This document shows positions 1-7,202 of a DNA stretch of 10,214 nt, in pieces; position 1 is the stretch's first letter, and each line of letters starts with the position of its first letter. The stretch comes from Flavobacteriales bacterium UBA6165. Lineage in GTDB: Bacteria; Bacteroidota; Bacteroidia; Flavobacteriales_D; Crocinitomicaceae. The position numbers and the translations under genes are program-made. The stretch spans positions 1,870 to 12,083 of the forward strand of contig DIUF01000091.1 of assembly GCA_002422285.1 (NCBI GenBank), given 5' to 3'. A model generated the notes under the pieces. That model was not told the DNA's origin, did not search any database, and saw only the letters and a list, made by a program, of their open reading frames with translations.

Positions 1-248
1 ATCGCCAAGGGAATTCCAGGAAAACCGCCACCTGTGCCAATATCCAAAATTCGTGATCCAGGCGCAAACTTCATTACTTTGGCAATACCCAATGAATGTA
101 AAACGTGGCGCGTATAAAATTCGTCCATATCCTTGCGACTGATTACGTTGATTTGGGCATTCCACTCAGCATACAAGTCAATCAAAGCGGCAAATTGCTC
201 GACTTGTTTTGGCGAGAGTTCAGGGAAATATTTCAGGATTTCGTTCAT
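1..248 (-). CDS. rsmG: RsmG, 16S rRNA (guanine-N7) methyltransferase, N-terminal part (runs off left edge)
   Basis: RsmG (GidB) uses S-adenosylmethionine to methylate a guanine of 16S rRNA at N7 (G527 in E. coli) in the small ribosomal subunit. About 82 codons are visible, starting MNEILKYFPELSP. The family signature INVISRK lies near residues 33-39, followed by the HVLHSLGIAK block. The SAM-binding glycine loop ILDIGTGGGFPGIPLA is at about residues 67-82, immediately before the window edge. The ATG at 248-246 is the natural start: it is the usual position before the helical N-terminal segment, and it lies 3 bases after the nadD stop. It is therefore probably the last visible gene of the yicC-gmk-nadD-rsmG operon, translated from the same transcript. 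The remaining roughly 60% of the protein lies outside the window. Identification is by recognised motif and is firm; only the 3' extent is unknown. Confidence 0.95.
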   Translation of the reverse strand, partial: MNEILKYFPELSPKQVEQFAALIDLYAEWNAQINVISRKDMDEFYTRHVLHSLGIAKVMKFAPGSRILDIGTGGGFPGIPLA

Positions 249-251
249 GAT

Positions 252-857
252 TTATTGGCGATAAAAATTCATTTCATCGATGTATTGACGCACGGGGTCG
301 GTAACCAAATACTGGATGCTCTGTCCTTTTTGGATGTTGTTTCGGATGATTGTACTCGAAATCTGCATCATTGGCGAATCGGTGATAATCACATTCTTAT
401 GGTTGTGGATTTCGCTCAAGGTGGGTGCTACTTGGTTGTTCAATTCTGCCAAAGTAATCGGTCGAGGATAGACATAAATCTGATGGCGATCCAAGATAAC
501 TTCGTAGTTTTTCCATTTGTGAAAGGTGCGCAAATTGTCTTCGCCCATAATCAAAGCGAATTGATGCTCGGGATATTGTTCACGCAAATGCGCCAAGGTA
601 TCCAACGTATAAGAAGGTTTTGGCAGATTGAATTCTACATCGCTGGCCCGCAAATTAAAATTATCGTCGATGGCAATTTTCACCAAAGCCAAACGGTGGT
701 AATCCGCCAAAAGGTTGTTGTTGGATTTTAATGGATTTTGAGGTGTCACAACCAACCAAACTTGATCCATATCATCGCGCTCTGCCATGTGATTGGCGAT
801 AATCAAGTGCCCAACATGAATGGGATTGTAAGTTCCAAAATACAAGCCGATGCGCAT
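252..857 (-). CDS. nadD: NadD, nicotinate-nucleotide adenylyltransferase
   Basis: NadD transfers AMP from ATP to nicotinate mononucleotide, giving deamido-NAD, the penultimate step of NAD synthesis in the cytoplasm. The 201-residue length is normal for the family. Visible motifs are the nucleotidyltransferase signature FGTYNPIHVGH (residues 7-17, with the HxGH histidines H14 and H17), the substrate-loop block PSYTLDTL (81-88), the GEDNLRTFHKW segment (105-115) and the C-terminal ISSTIIR motif (166-172) that contacts ATP phosphates. The start ATG (857-855) overlaps the gmk stop by one base as TAATG, implying translational coupling with gmk. The stop sits 3 bases before rsmG. I see no internal terminator or promoter, so expression should follow the operon promoter upstream of yicC. 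I see no missing catalytic residue. The related PPAT (CoaD) is excluded by length and by the PSYTLDTL and ISSTIIR motifs. Confidence 0.96.
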   Translation of the reverse strand: MRIGLYFGTYNPIHVGHLIIANHMAERDDMDQVWLVVTPQNPLKSNNNLLADYHRLALVKIAIDDNFNLRASDVEFNLPKPSYTLDTLAHLREQYPEHQFALIMGEDNLRTFHKWKNYEVILDRHQIYVYPRPITLAELNNQVAPTLSEIHNHKNVIITDSPMMQISSTIIRNNIQKGQSIQYLVTDPVRQYIDEMNFYRQ

Positions 858-1429
858 TATTTTTGGATAAAATTAGCCACCACAGTCTCCGCTTTTTGAA
901 AAGCCGATTCTAGGTTGTCGTTTACAATAATTACATCAAATTCTGGGGCTGATTCCATTTCTTTTTTGGCTTTCGCGATACGCAGTTGAATCTTTTCTTC
1001 TGACTCGGTTTTGCGTTTTCTCAGGCGTTCTTCCAAAGCTTCAATGGAAGGTGCCTCAACAAAAATAGATAGCGCTTGATCCCCCAAAATCTTTTTGAGA
1101 TTCAATCCGCCAACAACATCAACATCAAAAACTACGGCTTTGCCATCAGACCAAACTCGTTCCAATTCCGATTTTAAGGTGCCATAAAAATGTTCGGCAT
1201 AAACCTCTTCCCATTCAATGAAAGCATCTTGCAATATGAGTTCACGGAATTTATCAACCGTCAAAAAATTGTAGTCAACACCATCAATTTCGTGAGGTCG
1301 AGGGGCTCTGGAAGTTGCCGAAACAGAAAAGCCCAAAGGCAAATCGGTATCGTTTAATAAATGCCTAACGATTGTTGTTTTACCAGCACCCGAAGGCGCA
1401 GAGAATATGATGCACTTTCCTTGAGTCAT
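857..1429 (-). CDS. gmk: Gmk, guanylate kinase
   Basis: Guanylate kinase phosphorylates GMP to GDP with ATP, an essential step in guanine nucleotide supply. The protein is 190 residues, typical of the bacterial enzyme. The P-loop APSGAGKTT is at residues 11-19. The GMP-binding segment SATSRAPRPHEIDGVDYNF spans 37-55, with the expected S37, R41, R44 and Y53. The YGT motif is at 82-84. The DVDVVGGLNLKK block (102-113) corresponds to the common DIDVQGALNVKK. The arginine-rich lid region is around 136-158. It starts one base after the yicC stop, and its own stop overlaps the nadD start (TAATG). The yicC-gmk-nadD order is, as I recall, a common arrangement in Bacteroidota and supports the assignment. 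No unusual feature is seen. Confidence 0.97.
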   Translation of the reverse strand: MTQGKCIIFSAPSGAGKTTIVRHLLNDTDLPLGFSVSATSRAPRPHEIDGVDYNFLTVDKFRELILQDAFIEWEEVYAEHFYGTLKSELERVWSDGKAVVFDVDVVGGLNLKKILGDQALSIFVEAPSIEALEERLRKRKTESEEKIQLRIAKAKKEMESAPEFDVIIVNDNLESAFQKAETVVANFIQK

Positions 1430-1430
1430 C

Positions 1431-2300
1431 TTATAATGTATTCAGAATTTGTTCTTTAATTTTTTCCAATAAATCTTTCATTTGAACCACAATCTTTTGC
1501 ATTTCAGCATGATTGGATTTGCTGCCTAGTGTATTGATTTCACGGCCAATTTCTTGCGAAATGAATCCCAATTTTTTCCCGACATCAGCGCCATCTTTCA
1601 TGGTATCGATGAAATAGTTGAGGTGATTGGAAAGACGCATTTTTTCCTCCGAAATATCGAGTTTTTCAATGTACATGATGAATTCTTGTTCCAAACGATT
1701 TTGGTCGATGTATTCATTCAATTTCTCTTCCAAATTGCGCTGCAAACGCTCCTTTACCGTTTGAATTCTTTCGTTTTCATAAGGTTCCAAAAGTGTCATC
1801 AAATGCCCAATTTGGTTGATGTTTTCCGTGAAATCTTTGATCAAAGCCTGTCCTTCTTGCTCTCGAAAAGCGATGGTGTGCTGCAAGGCCTGTTCGATTA
1901 AACTTTGTAAAAAAGCAATTTCAGCTTCATCGGGTTCTTGTTTGGCATTGGACAGTACTTCAGGTACACGCAAAATAAGCGCAATTGGGTCCGGACTGTC
2001 ACGATTGATTTCAGTTTCCAAGCGTCTGATTTGTTCATAATAGCTTTTGGCAACTTCCAAATTAATCTGCGGAACAGCCTGTAAAGATTGGTTATCTACC
2101 TGAATGGCTACATCAATCTTGCCGCGCAATAAGCCCTCGGACATCAATTTTCGGAAATCAATTTCTTTGCTGCGGAACTCCTGAGGGAGCTTCATAGTCA
2201 AATCAAGCATTTTACTGTTGAGCGTACGGATTTCAACGGTGAACGATTTGTTCAACCAAGAGCCAGTAGCACGTCCGAAGCCCGTCATGGATTGCAGCAT
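1431..2300 (-). CDS. yicC: YicC/YloC family endoribonuclease
   Basis: Members of the YicC/YloC family are reported to be RNA endonucleases acting in RNA turnover. The 289-residue protein opens MLQSMTGFGRA, the classic family N-terminus. It ends with the conserved C-terminal (DUF1732) segment, including DGADVGKKLGFISQEIGRE, then NTLGSKSNHAEMQKIVVQMK at about residues 257-276. The middle (about 170-205) is charged and helical. I prefer the ATG at 2300-2298 to the internal ATG four codons later, because relatives carry a few residues before MTGF. It is the first gene of the operon. A TAnnTTTG promoter element (TATTTTTG) lies 15 bases upstream of the start, giving a predicted leader of only about a dozen bases. 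Biochemical activity in this organism is inferred from the family. Confidence 0.93.
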   Translation of the reverse strand: MLQSMTGFGRATGSWLNKSFTVEIRTLNSKMLDLTMKLPQEFRSKEIDFRKLMSEGLLRGKIDVAIQVDNQSLQAVPQINLEVAKSYYEQIRRLETEINRDSPDPIALILRVPEVLSNAKQEPDEAEIAFLQSLIEQALQHTIAFREQEGQALIKDFTENINQIGHLMTLLEPYENERIQTVKERLQRNLEEKLNEYIDQNRLEQEFIMYIEKLDISEEKMRLSNHLNYFIDTMKDGADVGKKLGFISQEIGREINTLGSKSNHAEMQKIVVQMKDLLEKIKEQILNTL

Positions 2301-2315
2301 AATTCAAATTTTTGG

Positions 2316-2323
2316 CAAAAATA
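2316..2323 (-). promoter_or_regulatory. Candidate -7 promoter element of the yicC-gmk-nadD-rsmG operon
   Basis: Read on the minus strand this is TATTTTTG, an exact match to the Bacteroidota sigma-A -7 consensus TAnnTTTG. It would start transcription near 2312, about 12 bases before the yicC ATG. No convincing TTTG -33 box is seen at the usual spacing, so support rests on the -7 match and its position. The sequence is AT-rich, which raises the chance of a random match. Confidence 0.4.
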
Positions 2324-2453
2324 CGGATTTTATCGGAGCCTAAGTTTTTCACAAGGTCTAGAGAAAAATGATATTAACAAACTACAAATAGGATTCCAAG
2401 AATAAATTCGAATAATATACATGCTGAAAAATTTTGATACTTACATTAGCACC

Positions 2454-3971
2454 ATGAAACCATCGCATGAATTATTCAAGCTTATTCAATCTTTGACCAA
2501 GTCGGAGAAACGATTTTTCAAACTTACTTCCTCTTTACAATCGGGCGACAAGAATTACATTAAAATTTTTGATTACATCGAGCGTCAGGAGAATTATGAT
2601 GAAGAAGAGCTAAAAGATTACTTTAAAAATGAGCGTTTCATTGCCCATTTACCTTCAGAAAAAAATCATTTATATAAGTTGATTCTCAAAAGTTTACGCA
2701 TGTTTTATGGCGAACAATCGGTAAACAGTCAACTGCAACAAGAAATCAAAAATGTAGAGATTCTTTACCAAAAAGCCCTATTCAGCGAATGCCATAAAAT
2801 CATTAAGAAATCCAAGAAAATAGCCCAGGAACACGAGAAATTTTACTATTTATTTGAGCTCATCGCATGGGAGAAAAAGCTCCTGGAAGAATCCTATGAA
2901 TCAGGGGATTTTGAATTTGATTTGGATCAATTGATTGCAGAAGAGGAGACCGTGATTGCGAAACTCAGGAATTTGGCCGAATATCAAGTGCTTTATTCCA
3001 AAATCAACTATATTTTTAGAAGTGGTGGGTTTTCAAGAAATGACGATGAGAAAGCGATTGTTGATGGCATTGCGGATTATCACCTCATCAAAGGAAAAAA
3101 CACGGCTTTATCAACGCGTGCCACTTCAATTTGCTATTACATCAAAGGATTATGCAGCGCCACCAATCGCGAGTATCAAGATTCGTTTGTGTTTTTCAAA
3201 CGCGTGATTTCCATATTGGATGAAAACCCAAAAATCAAGGCTGATTTGACGAAACGCTATTTGTCAGCTCAAGCGCATCTGATACGTTGTTACATCGATA
3301 TCAAAGATTTTCAAAGCGCAAAAGACATTATCGAAACTCTGGAAAATTCGCAAGACGAACCTGGATTTCAATCGGTGGACATGCAAGTGCGCTTGTATGC
3401 AGTTTCTACGGGTTATCATTTGATTTTACTCAATGCCCAGGGAAAATTCTGGGAAGCACTCGGATATATCGGTGAAACTGAAAAAAATCACGCGCTTTAT
3501 GCTGATAAATTGACCAAAGAGCAACGACTGATTTTTGCATACCACACGGCTTATGCGCATTTCGGATGCGGACAATTCAAACAAGCGATGAAAGTGTTGA
3601 ATGAACTTATCAACGACAATGAAACCATGTTGCGTCAAGATATTTACAGCTTTGCCCGCGTGTTGAATATGTTCATCCATTATGAATTGGACAACCAAAG
3701 TTTGCTGACTTATCACATCAATTCAACAAAGCGCATTTTAAGCAAATCAGATAGAAATTATGAGATTGAGAGCTATTTGATTGAGAGTATTCAGAGGTTG
3801 AATCGTGTGCAAACCAAATCTGAACGTCTCGAGCATTTCCAAAACATGAAAAAAGACATCGAAACCATGATGAAAGACCACCGTGAAAAAGTGATTTTGG
3901 AATATTTTGACCTTGGTTTGTGGATAGATGCAAAATTGAATGGCCTTACTATGAATGAAATGTTGAAATAG
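2454..3971 (+). CDS. TPR-like helical protein of unknown function
   Basis: I do not know a function for this protein. It resembles a family of Bacteroidota hypothetical proteins that begin with a SLTKSEKRFFKL-type motif (residues 13-24 here). It is 505 residues from this start and almost entirely helical and charged, with no signal peptide or membrane segment, so it is probably cytoplasmic. TPR-like helical pairs can be seen at about 223-256, 269-302 and 357-390; the last contains AYAHFGCGQFKQAMKVLNEL. This suggests a protein-binding scaffold rather than an enzyme. An in-frame ATG at 2421 would add 11 residues (MLKNFDTYIST). I prefer 2454 because family members, as I recall them, begin a few residues before the ELFKLIQSLTKSEKR block. 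Neither start has a Shine-Dalgarno sequence. The gene is divergent from yicC. A weak -7-like TAAATTCG at 2403-2410 (one mismatch) could drive it. The 3' end lies 29 bases before the next gene. Confidence 0.85.
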   Translation: MKPSHELFKLIQSLTKSEKRFFKLTSSLQSGDKNYIKIFDYIERQENYDEEELKDYFKNERFIAHLPSEKNHLYKLILKSLRMFYGEQSVNSQLQQEIKNVEILYQKALFSECHKIIKKSKKIAQEHEKFYYLFELIAWEKKLLEESYESGDFEFDLDQLIAEEETVIAKLRNLAEYQVLYSKINYIFRSGGFSRNDDEKAIVDGIADYHLIKGKNTALSTRATSICYYIKGLCSATNREYQDSFVFFKRVISILDENPKIKADLTKRYLSAQAHLIRCYIDIKDFQSAKDIIETLENSQDEPGFQSVDMQVRLYAVSTGYHLILLNAQGKFWEALGYIGETEKNHALYADKLTKEQRLIFAYHTAYAHFGCGQFKQAMKVLNELINDNETMLRQDIYSFARVLNMFIHYELDNQSLLTYHINSTKRILSKSDRNYEIESYLIESIQRLNRVQTKSERLEHFQNMKKDIETMMKDHREKVILEYFDLGLWIDAKLNGLTMNEMLK

Positions 3972-3989
3972 GGCTTTCGATTGTTTTAT

Positions 3990-3997
3990 TACATTTG
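3990..3997 (+). promoter_or_regulatory. Candidate -7 promoter element directly before the small secreted-protein gene
   Basis: TACATTTG matches the Bacteroidota -7 consensus TAnnTTTG exactly. Its last base is 3 bases before the ATG at 4001. With normal geometry transcription would start at or next to the A of that ATG, giving a leaderless or nearly leaderless mRNA. The nearest upstream TTG (3963-3965) is about 4 bases farther away than the usual -33 spacing, so the upstream box is doubtful. Confidence 0.4.
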
Positions 3998-4000
3998 CAC

Positions 4001-4381
4001 ATGCGTATTTCAGTTTTGTTGTTGCTACTTGGATTGATGCTTACTTCTGCATCGGGCAATTTCAGTATTCCTAAAAAATTCAGGGGCCAGTATCGCTGTG
4101 AAATGCCCTCGTATGAAATTGAACACGATGGACAAACAACTAAAGTAGAAGCAACAATTGCTTTTCTCTTGATTTATGAATCGCGCGTGATTTTGAAAGT
4201 AGGTGGCAAATCATTCAGCAGTTTCGTTGAAAAGAAGCGTGGGGCCAATGCAGCACTTTCCTACACCGCCAAATTTGATTCACCCTTTGGTCCGTGTATA
4301 ATTTCATTTGCCAACAAACCTAAAAGCGCCACTATCGATTTGCCGATGTTTAATAATTTGGTGTTTCAGAAGGTGAAATAA
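4001..4381 (+). CDS. Small secreted protein of unknown function
   Basis: I do not recognise a named family. The 126-residue product begins MRISVLLLLLGLMLTSASG, a convincing Sec signal peptide with likely cleavage after residue 17-19. No lipobox cysteine is present, so it should be a soluble periplasmic or exported protein rather than a lipoprotein. The mature part (about 107 residues) alternates hydrophobic and polar residues in a way that suggests beta strands. It opens IPKKFRGQYRCEMPSYEIE and has two cysteines, C33 and C99, that could form a disulfide. A small lipocalin-like beta barrel is a guess from this pattern only. The start is the ATG at 4001. An in-frame TTG at 3995 lies inside the putative -7 promoter element and would not be transcribed. 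The gene follows the TPR-like gene on the same strand but probably has its own promoter. No strong terminator follows it. Confidence 0.8.
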   Translation: MRISVLLLLLGLMLTSASGNFSIPKKFRGQYRCEMPSYEIEHDGQTTKVEATIAFLLIYESRVILKVGGKSFSSFVEKKRGANAALSYTAKFDSPFGPCIISFANKPKSATIDLPMFNNLVFQKVK

Positions 4382-4515
4382 TTCGGATACGGAAACATGA
4401 AATTCAATGCATTACGCATATCAATTTGTTCCTCATCAAATTCATAAACTCGAATTACAGTGAAATTTCTAATCGCGATATTTTCAAACAACGTTTGCTT
4501 TTGAAAAACTGATTT
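4366..4515 (-). pseudogene. Possible remnant of a minus-strand gene (C-terminal fragment only)
   Basis: In the spacer between two plus-strand genes the minus strand has a 49-codon open frame ending in TGA at 4368-4366, overlapping the 3' end of the small secreted-protein gene by 16 bases. Its translation has a protein-like mixed composition, for example IRNFTVIRVYEFDEEQ followed by FMFPYPNYF. It has no ATG near its beginning (only a TTG at 4491-4489), and all the sequence farther upstream is low-complexity and AT-rich with stops. This would fit the tail of a decayed or truncated gene. Chance is a real alternative at this length, and I do not recognise a parent family. Confidence 0.2.
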
Positions 4516-4601
4516 TTATTTCTTTCTATTTAAAAGCTCTTATAAAAAGTTGGTAATTCAGTTATTTTATTCTTCGAAAGAACAAAGTGAAAAAAAAGTG
4601 C

Positions 4602-4608
4602 TACTTTG
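4602..4608 (+). promoter_or_regulatory. Candidate -7 promoter element for the OmpA-family gene
   Basis: TACTTTG, followed by CCGCC, is a one-base-shorter variant of TAnnTTTG and lies 27 bases before the ATG at 4636. It would give a leader of about 24 bases (CCCTAAAACTTAACAAAAATT region) with no Shine-Dalgarno sequence, as is usual in Bacteroidota. No clear -33 TTTG is seen. Confidence 0.3.
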
Positions 4609-4635
4609 CCGCCCTAAAACTTAACAAAAATTAAC

Positions 4636-7083
4636 ATGAATCTCACGACAAAATGGATCAGTCTATTACTGTTTGCTTTGGTTTTTAATTCGGCATTATA
4701 TGCGCAAAATTATCTTGGGGCACTTCAGAGCAATTATGGCGGAATAATGGGGGCGGACTTGCAGCCGGCTTCAATTGTCGATGGTCGCTACAAATTTGAC
4801 TTAAATTTATTCAGTTTCAATTTTGACTTTTGGCAGAACGCGAAATATTTCGATGCAAGTGTAATGCCTAAAAGAAGCTGGCCATACTCTTTAAGAAAAG
4901 ACACTGGTTGGTTGTCAGATACGATGTTCTATGAAAATTCAATTTTCAACGTAAGAGATTACAACAGTCCAAATGCGCGTCCAGTTGGAATTTATACCGG
5001 AATGCAACTTGATATTTTGGGTTTCATGTTTCATATTAAACCAACAATTGCTATTGGTTTTTCTGCAAAGGTCAGATTTATCATGAACTTGGATGACGTG
5101 CATCCTGAAGTTGCAAAATTGGCAGAAGAAGGACTGGATTTCAATCCACTTTGGAATAAAACCATTGATGGTTCATTGTTTAATCTAAGATCAATGTCTT
5201 GGGCTGAGTATGGTATCAATTATGCCCAAGTGATTTCAGACAAAAAGGCGCATCATTTCAAGGTGGGTGGTAGATTGAAGTTTCTTCAAGGACTAAACGC
5301 CATTTACATGCAATCTTCTGATTTAGATTTTGAGCTTTTGAATAAAGATACTGCAACAACACTGCGAGGCAACTTTAATTTTGGTTATTCATCAAATTTG
5401 GATGAATACGTCTCTGGAAACACAGAATTTGGTTTCGGTGAATTCTTCCGATTAAATTCTAAGCTTGGTATCGGTGCTGACATAGGGTTTGTTTATGAGT
5501 GGCGTCCAGATTGGCAAAAACACAAATACGACATGGACGGAAAAACCGATCTATGGAGACGAGACAAAGAAAAGTACAAAGTCCGCGTTGGAGCATCAGT
5601 AATCGATATTGGAGGCATGCGATTTCAAAAAGCTGGTGCCAGTAGAAATTTCAGTGTCAATACAACAACATTTGATCTGAATACCTTCGAACAAGCAAAC
5701 GGAATTGGTTCTTTCGCTGGGATTATAGACAGCTTGATTTTGAATGATGCTGATTGGACTGCAAACGAGAATTTAGAAGAAACATTTTTCATGAATTTAC
5801 CCACAGCTTTTAGTTTACAGGTAGATTATCACATTTGGAAAAATTTCTATGTTAACGCAACTGCATATGTCAATTTGAACAATGCCCAGAGAGCATCTAA
5901 TGTTCAACTGCCAAGTCAATTTGCAGTAATTCCAAGTTATCAATTGAGCTGGTTGGGAATTAGTGTTCCTGTTTCTTATAATGAGTTTAGCGGTGGGCGT
6001 GTAGGTCTTGCTACACGCATTGGACCTCTTACAGTTGGCACGCCAGACATCAAAACTCTTATTCCACATGGAAAAATGCGTGGTGCAGGATTCTTCTTCG
6101 GTCTAAGAATACCTATTGCATATCGACATCCACGCGACTCGGATTTCGACAAAGTATCGGATAAACTTGATGAATGTCCTGAAATCCCGGGTATATGGGA
6201 GTTTAAAGGCTGTCCAGATAGCGATGGCGATGGCATTCCAGATAAAGAGGATGACTGTCCCCTTGAAGCTGGTTTAGCTAAATTCAAAGGCTGTCCTGAC
6301 ACTGACGGCGATGGCATTCCAGACAAAGAAGATGAATGTCCAAAAGAAGCGGGACTTCCAGAATTCAAGGGCTGTCCAGATAAAGATGGCGATGGTATTC
6401 CTGACCACTTAGATGCTTGTCCAGATGCCGCTGGGCCAAAAGAATACGATGGCTGTCCAGATACAGATAGCGATGGTATTTTAGACTACCTGGATGAATG
6501 TCCAAATGTGCCTGGCCCTGCTGAAAACAATGGATGTCCATGGCCAGATACAGATGGTGATGGTGTATTAGATAAAGACGATAAATGTCCTTACATCGCA
6601 GGACCAATCGAAAATGATGGGTGTCCTTATGCTGATACAGACGGTGACGGCGTTCCAGACAAAGATGACGACTGTCCAGAAACTCCTGGCCCAGCATCAA
6701 ACAGAGGTTGTCCAGAAATAGAAGAAGAAATCCAGATAATTCTCAAGACTGCATTTGATAATCTTGAATTTGAAACTGGTAGAGCTATTATAAAAGATGA
6801 GTCTTATCCATCGCTTGCCGAATTAGCTGATGTTTTATTAAACAAACCTGATTGGGGACTTCAAATTTCTGGTCACACAGATAATGTAGGTAATCCACAA
6901 TCTAATTTGATTTTATCTAAGAGAAGAGCAGAGGCTGTTCGTGACTATTTAGTGAGCAGGGGTATTGATCCTAGCCGTATCAATGTGCTGTTCTTCGGTC
7001 AAACAATGCCGATTGCTCCAAACGATACCGCCGAAGGACGTCAGCAAAACAGACGTGTTGAAATGGTGATAATTTTCAAATAA
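4636..7083 (+). CDS. OmpA-family outer-membrane protein: DUF5723-like domain, seven TSP3 repeats, OmpA C-terminal domain
   Basis: This protein should link the outer membrane to peptidoglycan. Residues 1-23 are a Sec signal peptide (cleavage likely after ALYA, before Q24). Residues 24 to about 495 are rich in alternating hydrophobic and aromatic residues and resemble the Bacteroidota DUF5723 domain, with an early NYGGIMGADLQPASI segment; I infer an outer-membrane beta barrel. Residues 501-693 are seven thrombospondin type 3 repeats (consensus DTDGDGIPDKEDxCP...GCP), which should bind calcium and form a stiff stalk. Residues 700-815 are the OmpA C-terminal domain, with SGHTDNVGNPQSN, KRRAEAVRDYL and a final RRVEMVIIF. 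D749 and R764 align with the E. coli OmpA peptidoglycan-contact residues D271 and R286. At 815 residues it is long for an OmpA-like protein because of the N-terminal domain. The gene appears monocistronic, with its own candidate promoter and a strong terminator at 7101-7130. Cargo or receptor roles are unknown. Confidence 0.92.
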   Translation: MNLTTKWISLLLFALVFNSALYAQNYLGALQSNYGGIMGADLQPASIVDGRYKFDLNLFSFNFDFWQNAKYFDASVMPKRSWPYSLRKDTGWLSDTMFYENSIFNVRDYNSPNARPVGIYTGMQLDILGFMFHIKPTIAIGFSAKVRFIMNLDDVHPEVAKLAEEGLDFNPLWNKTIDGSLFNLRSMSWAEYGINYAQVISDKKAHHFKVGGRLKFLQGLNAIYMQSSDLDFELLNKDTATTLRGNFNFGYSSNLDEYVSGNTEFGFGEFFRLNSKLGIGADIGFVYEWRPDWQKHKYDMDGKTDLWRRDKEKYKVRVGASVIDIGGMRFQKAGASRNFSVNTTTFDLNTFEQANGIGSFAGIIDSLILNDADWTANENLEETFFMNLPTAFSLQVDYHIWKNFYVNATAYVNLNNAQRASNVQLPSQFAVIPSYQLSWLGISVPVSYNEFSGGRVGLATRIGPLTVGTPDIKTLIPHGKMRGAGFFFGLRIPIAYRHPRDSDFDKVSDKLDECPEIPGIWEFKGCPDSDGDGIPDKEDDCPLEAGLAKFKGCPDTDGDGIPDKEDECPKEAGLPEFKGCPDKDGDGIPDHLDACPDAAGPKEYDGCPDTDSDGILDYLDECPNVPGPAENNGCPWPDTDGDGVLDKDDKCPYIAGPIENDGCPYADTDGDGVPDKDDDCPETPGPASNRGCPEIEEEIQIILKTAFDNLEFETGRAIIKDESYPSLAELADVLLNKPDWGLQISGHTDNVGNPQSNLILSKRRAEAVRDYLVSRGIDPSRINVLFFGQTMPIAPNDTAEGRQQNRRVEMVIIFK
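6136..6714 (+). repeat. Seven in-frame TSP3 coding repeats (81 or 87 bp units)
   Basis: This stretch encodes residues 501-693 of the OmpA-family protein as seven tandem units. Five are 27 codons (501-527, 528-554, 555-581, 582-608, 667-693) and two are 29 codons (609-637, 638-666), the extra two residues being WP and YA after GCP. Each unit has Asp-rich calcium-ligand positions and two cysteines (xCP and GCP). The second and third units are the most alike at DNA level (both contain GGCGATGGCATTCCAGA). The first unit is the most divergent (DSDFDKVSDKLDECP). Confidence 0.92.
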
Positions 7084-7100
7084 ACGCAGCAGAAAACCAT

Positions 7101-7130
7101 AAAACACCTCAAGATTACTTGAGGTGTTTT
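7101..7130 (+). terminator. Intrinsic terminator of the OmpA-family gene
   Basis: A perfect 13-bp stem (AAAACACCTCAAG pairing with CTTGAGGTGTTTT) with a 4-base ATTA loop lies 17 bases after the stop codon. The T run is the 3' side of the stem. Because the 5' side begins with AAAA, it could also act on transcripts arriving from purL on the minus strand. Confidence 0.9.
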
Positions 7131-7202
7131 AATATGTCAATTTCTCAACTAGTACCTTATCTTCATAACATAATTGAAAATTTCAAGCTTTGATTTCAAA
7201 GC

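Noticed and set aside
105..731. Long plus-strand open frame (208 codons) across the rsmG/nadD region
   Set aside because: It is antisense to nadD and rsmG, both identified by strong family motifs. Its translation has no recognisable domain and it crosses their junction.
2310..2321. Short palindrome TTTTTGGCAAAAA region as an operator
   Set aside because: It is AT-rich, overlaps the candidate -7 element and is easily due to chance. No second copy was seen.
4481..4507. Hairpin TTTTCAAA/TTTGAAAA as a terminator for the secreted-protein gene
   Set aside because: The stem is almost all A-T with only one G-C pair and a competing internal pairing. It lies about 100 bases after the stop, too weak to call.
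5976..6368. Minus-strand open frame with repeated SSSLSGMPSPS-like peptides
   Set aside because: The repetition is only the antisense image of the TSP3 coding repeats in the OmpA-family gene.
6136..6714. Regularly spaced repeats considered as a CRISPR array
   Set aside because: The period is 81 or 87 bp, in frame, with coding variation throughout. The units encode TSP3 repeats.
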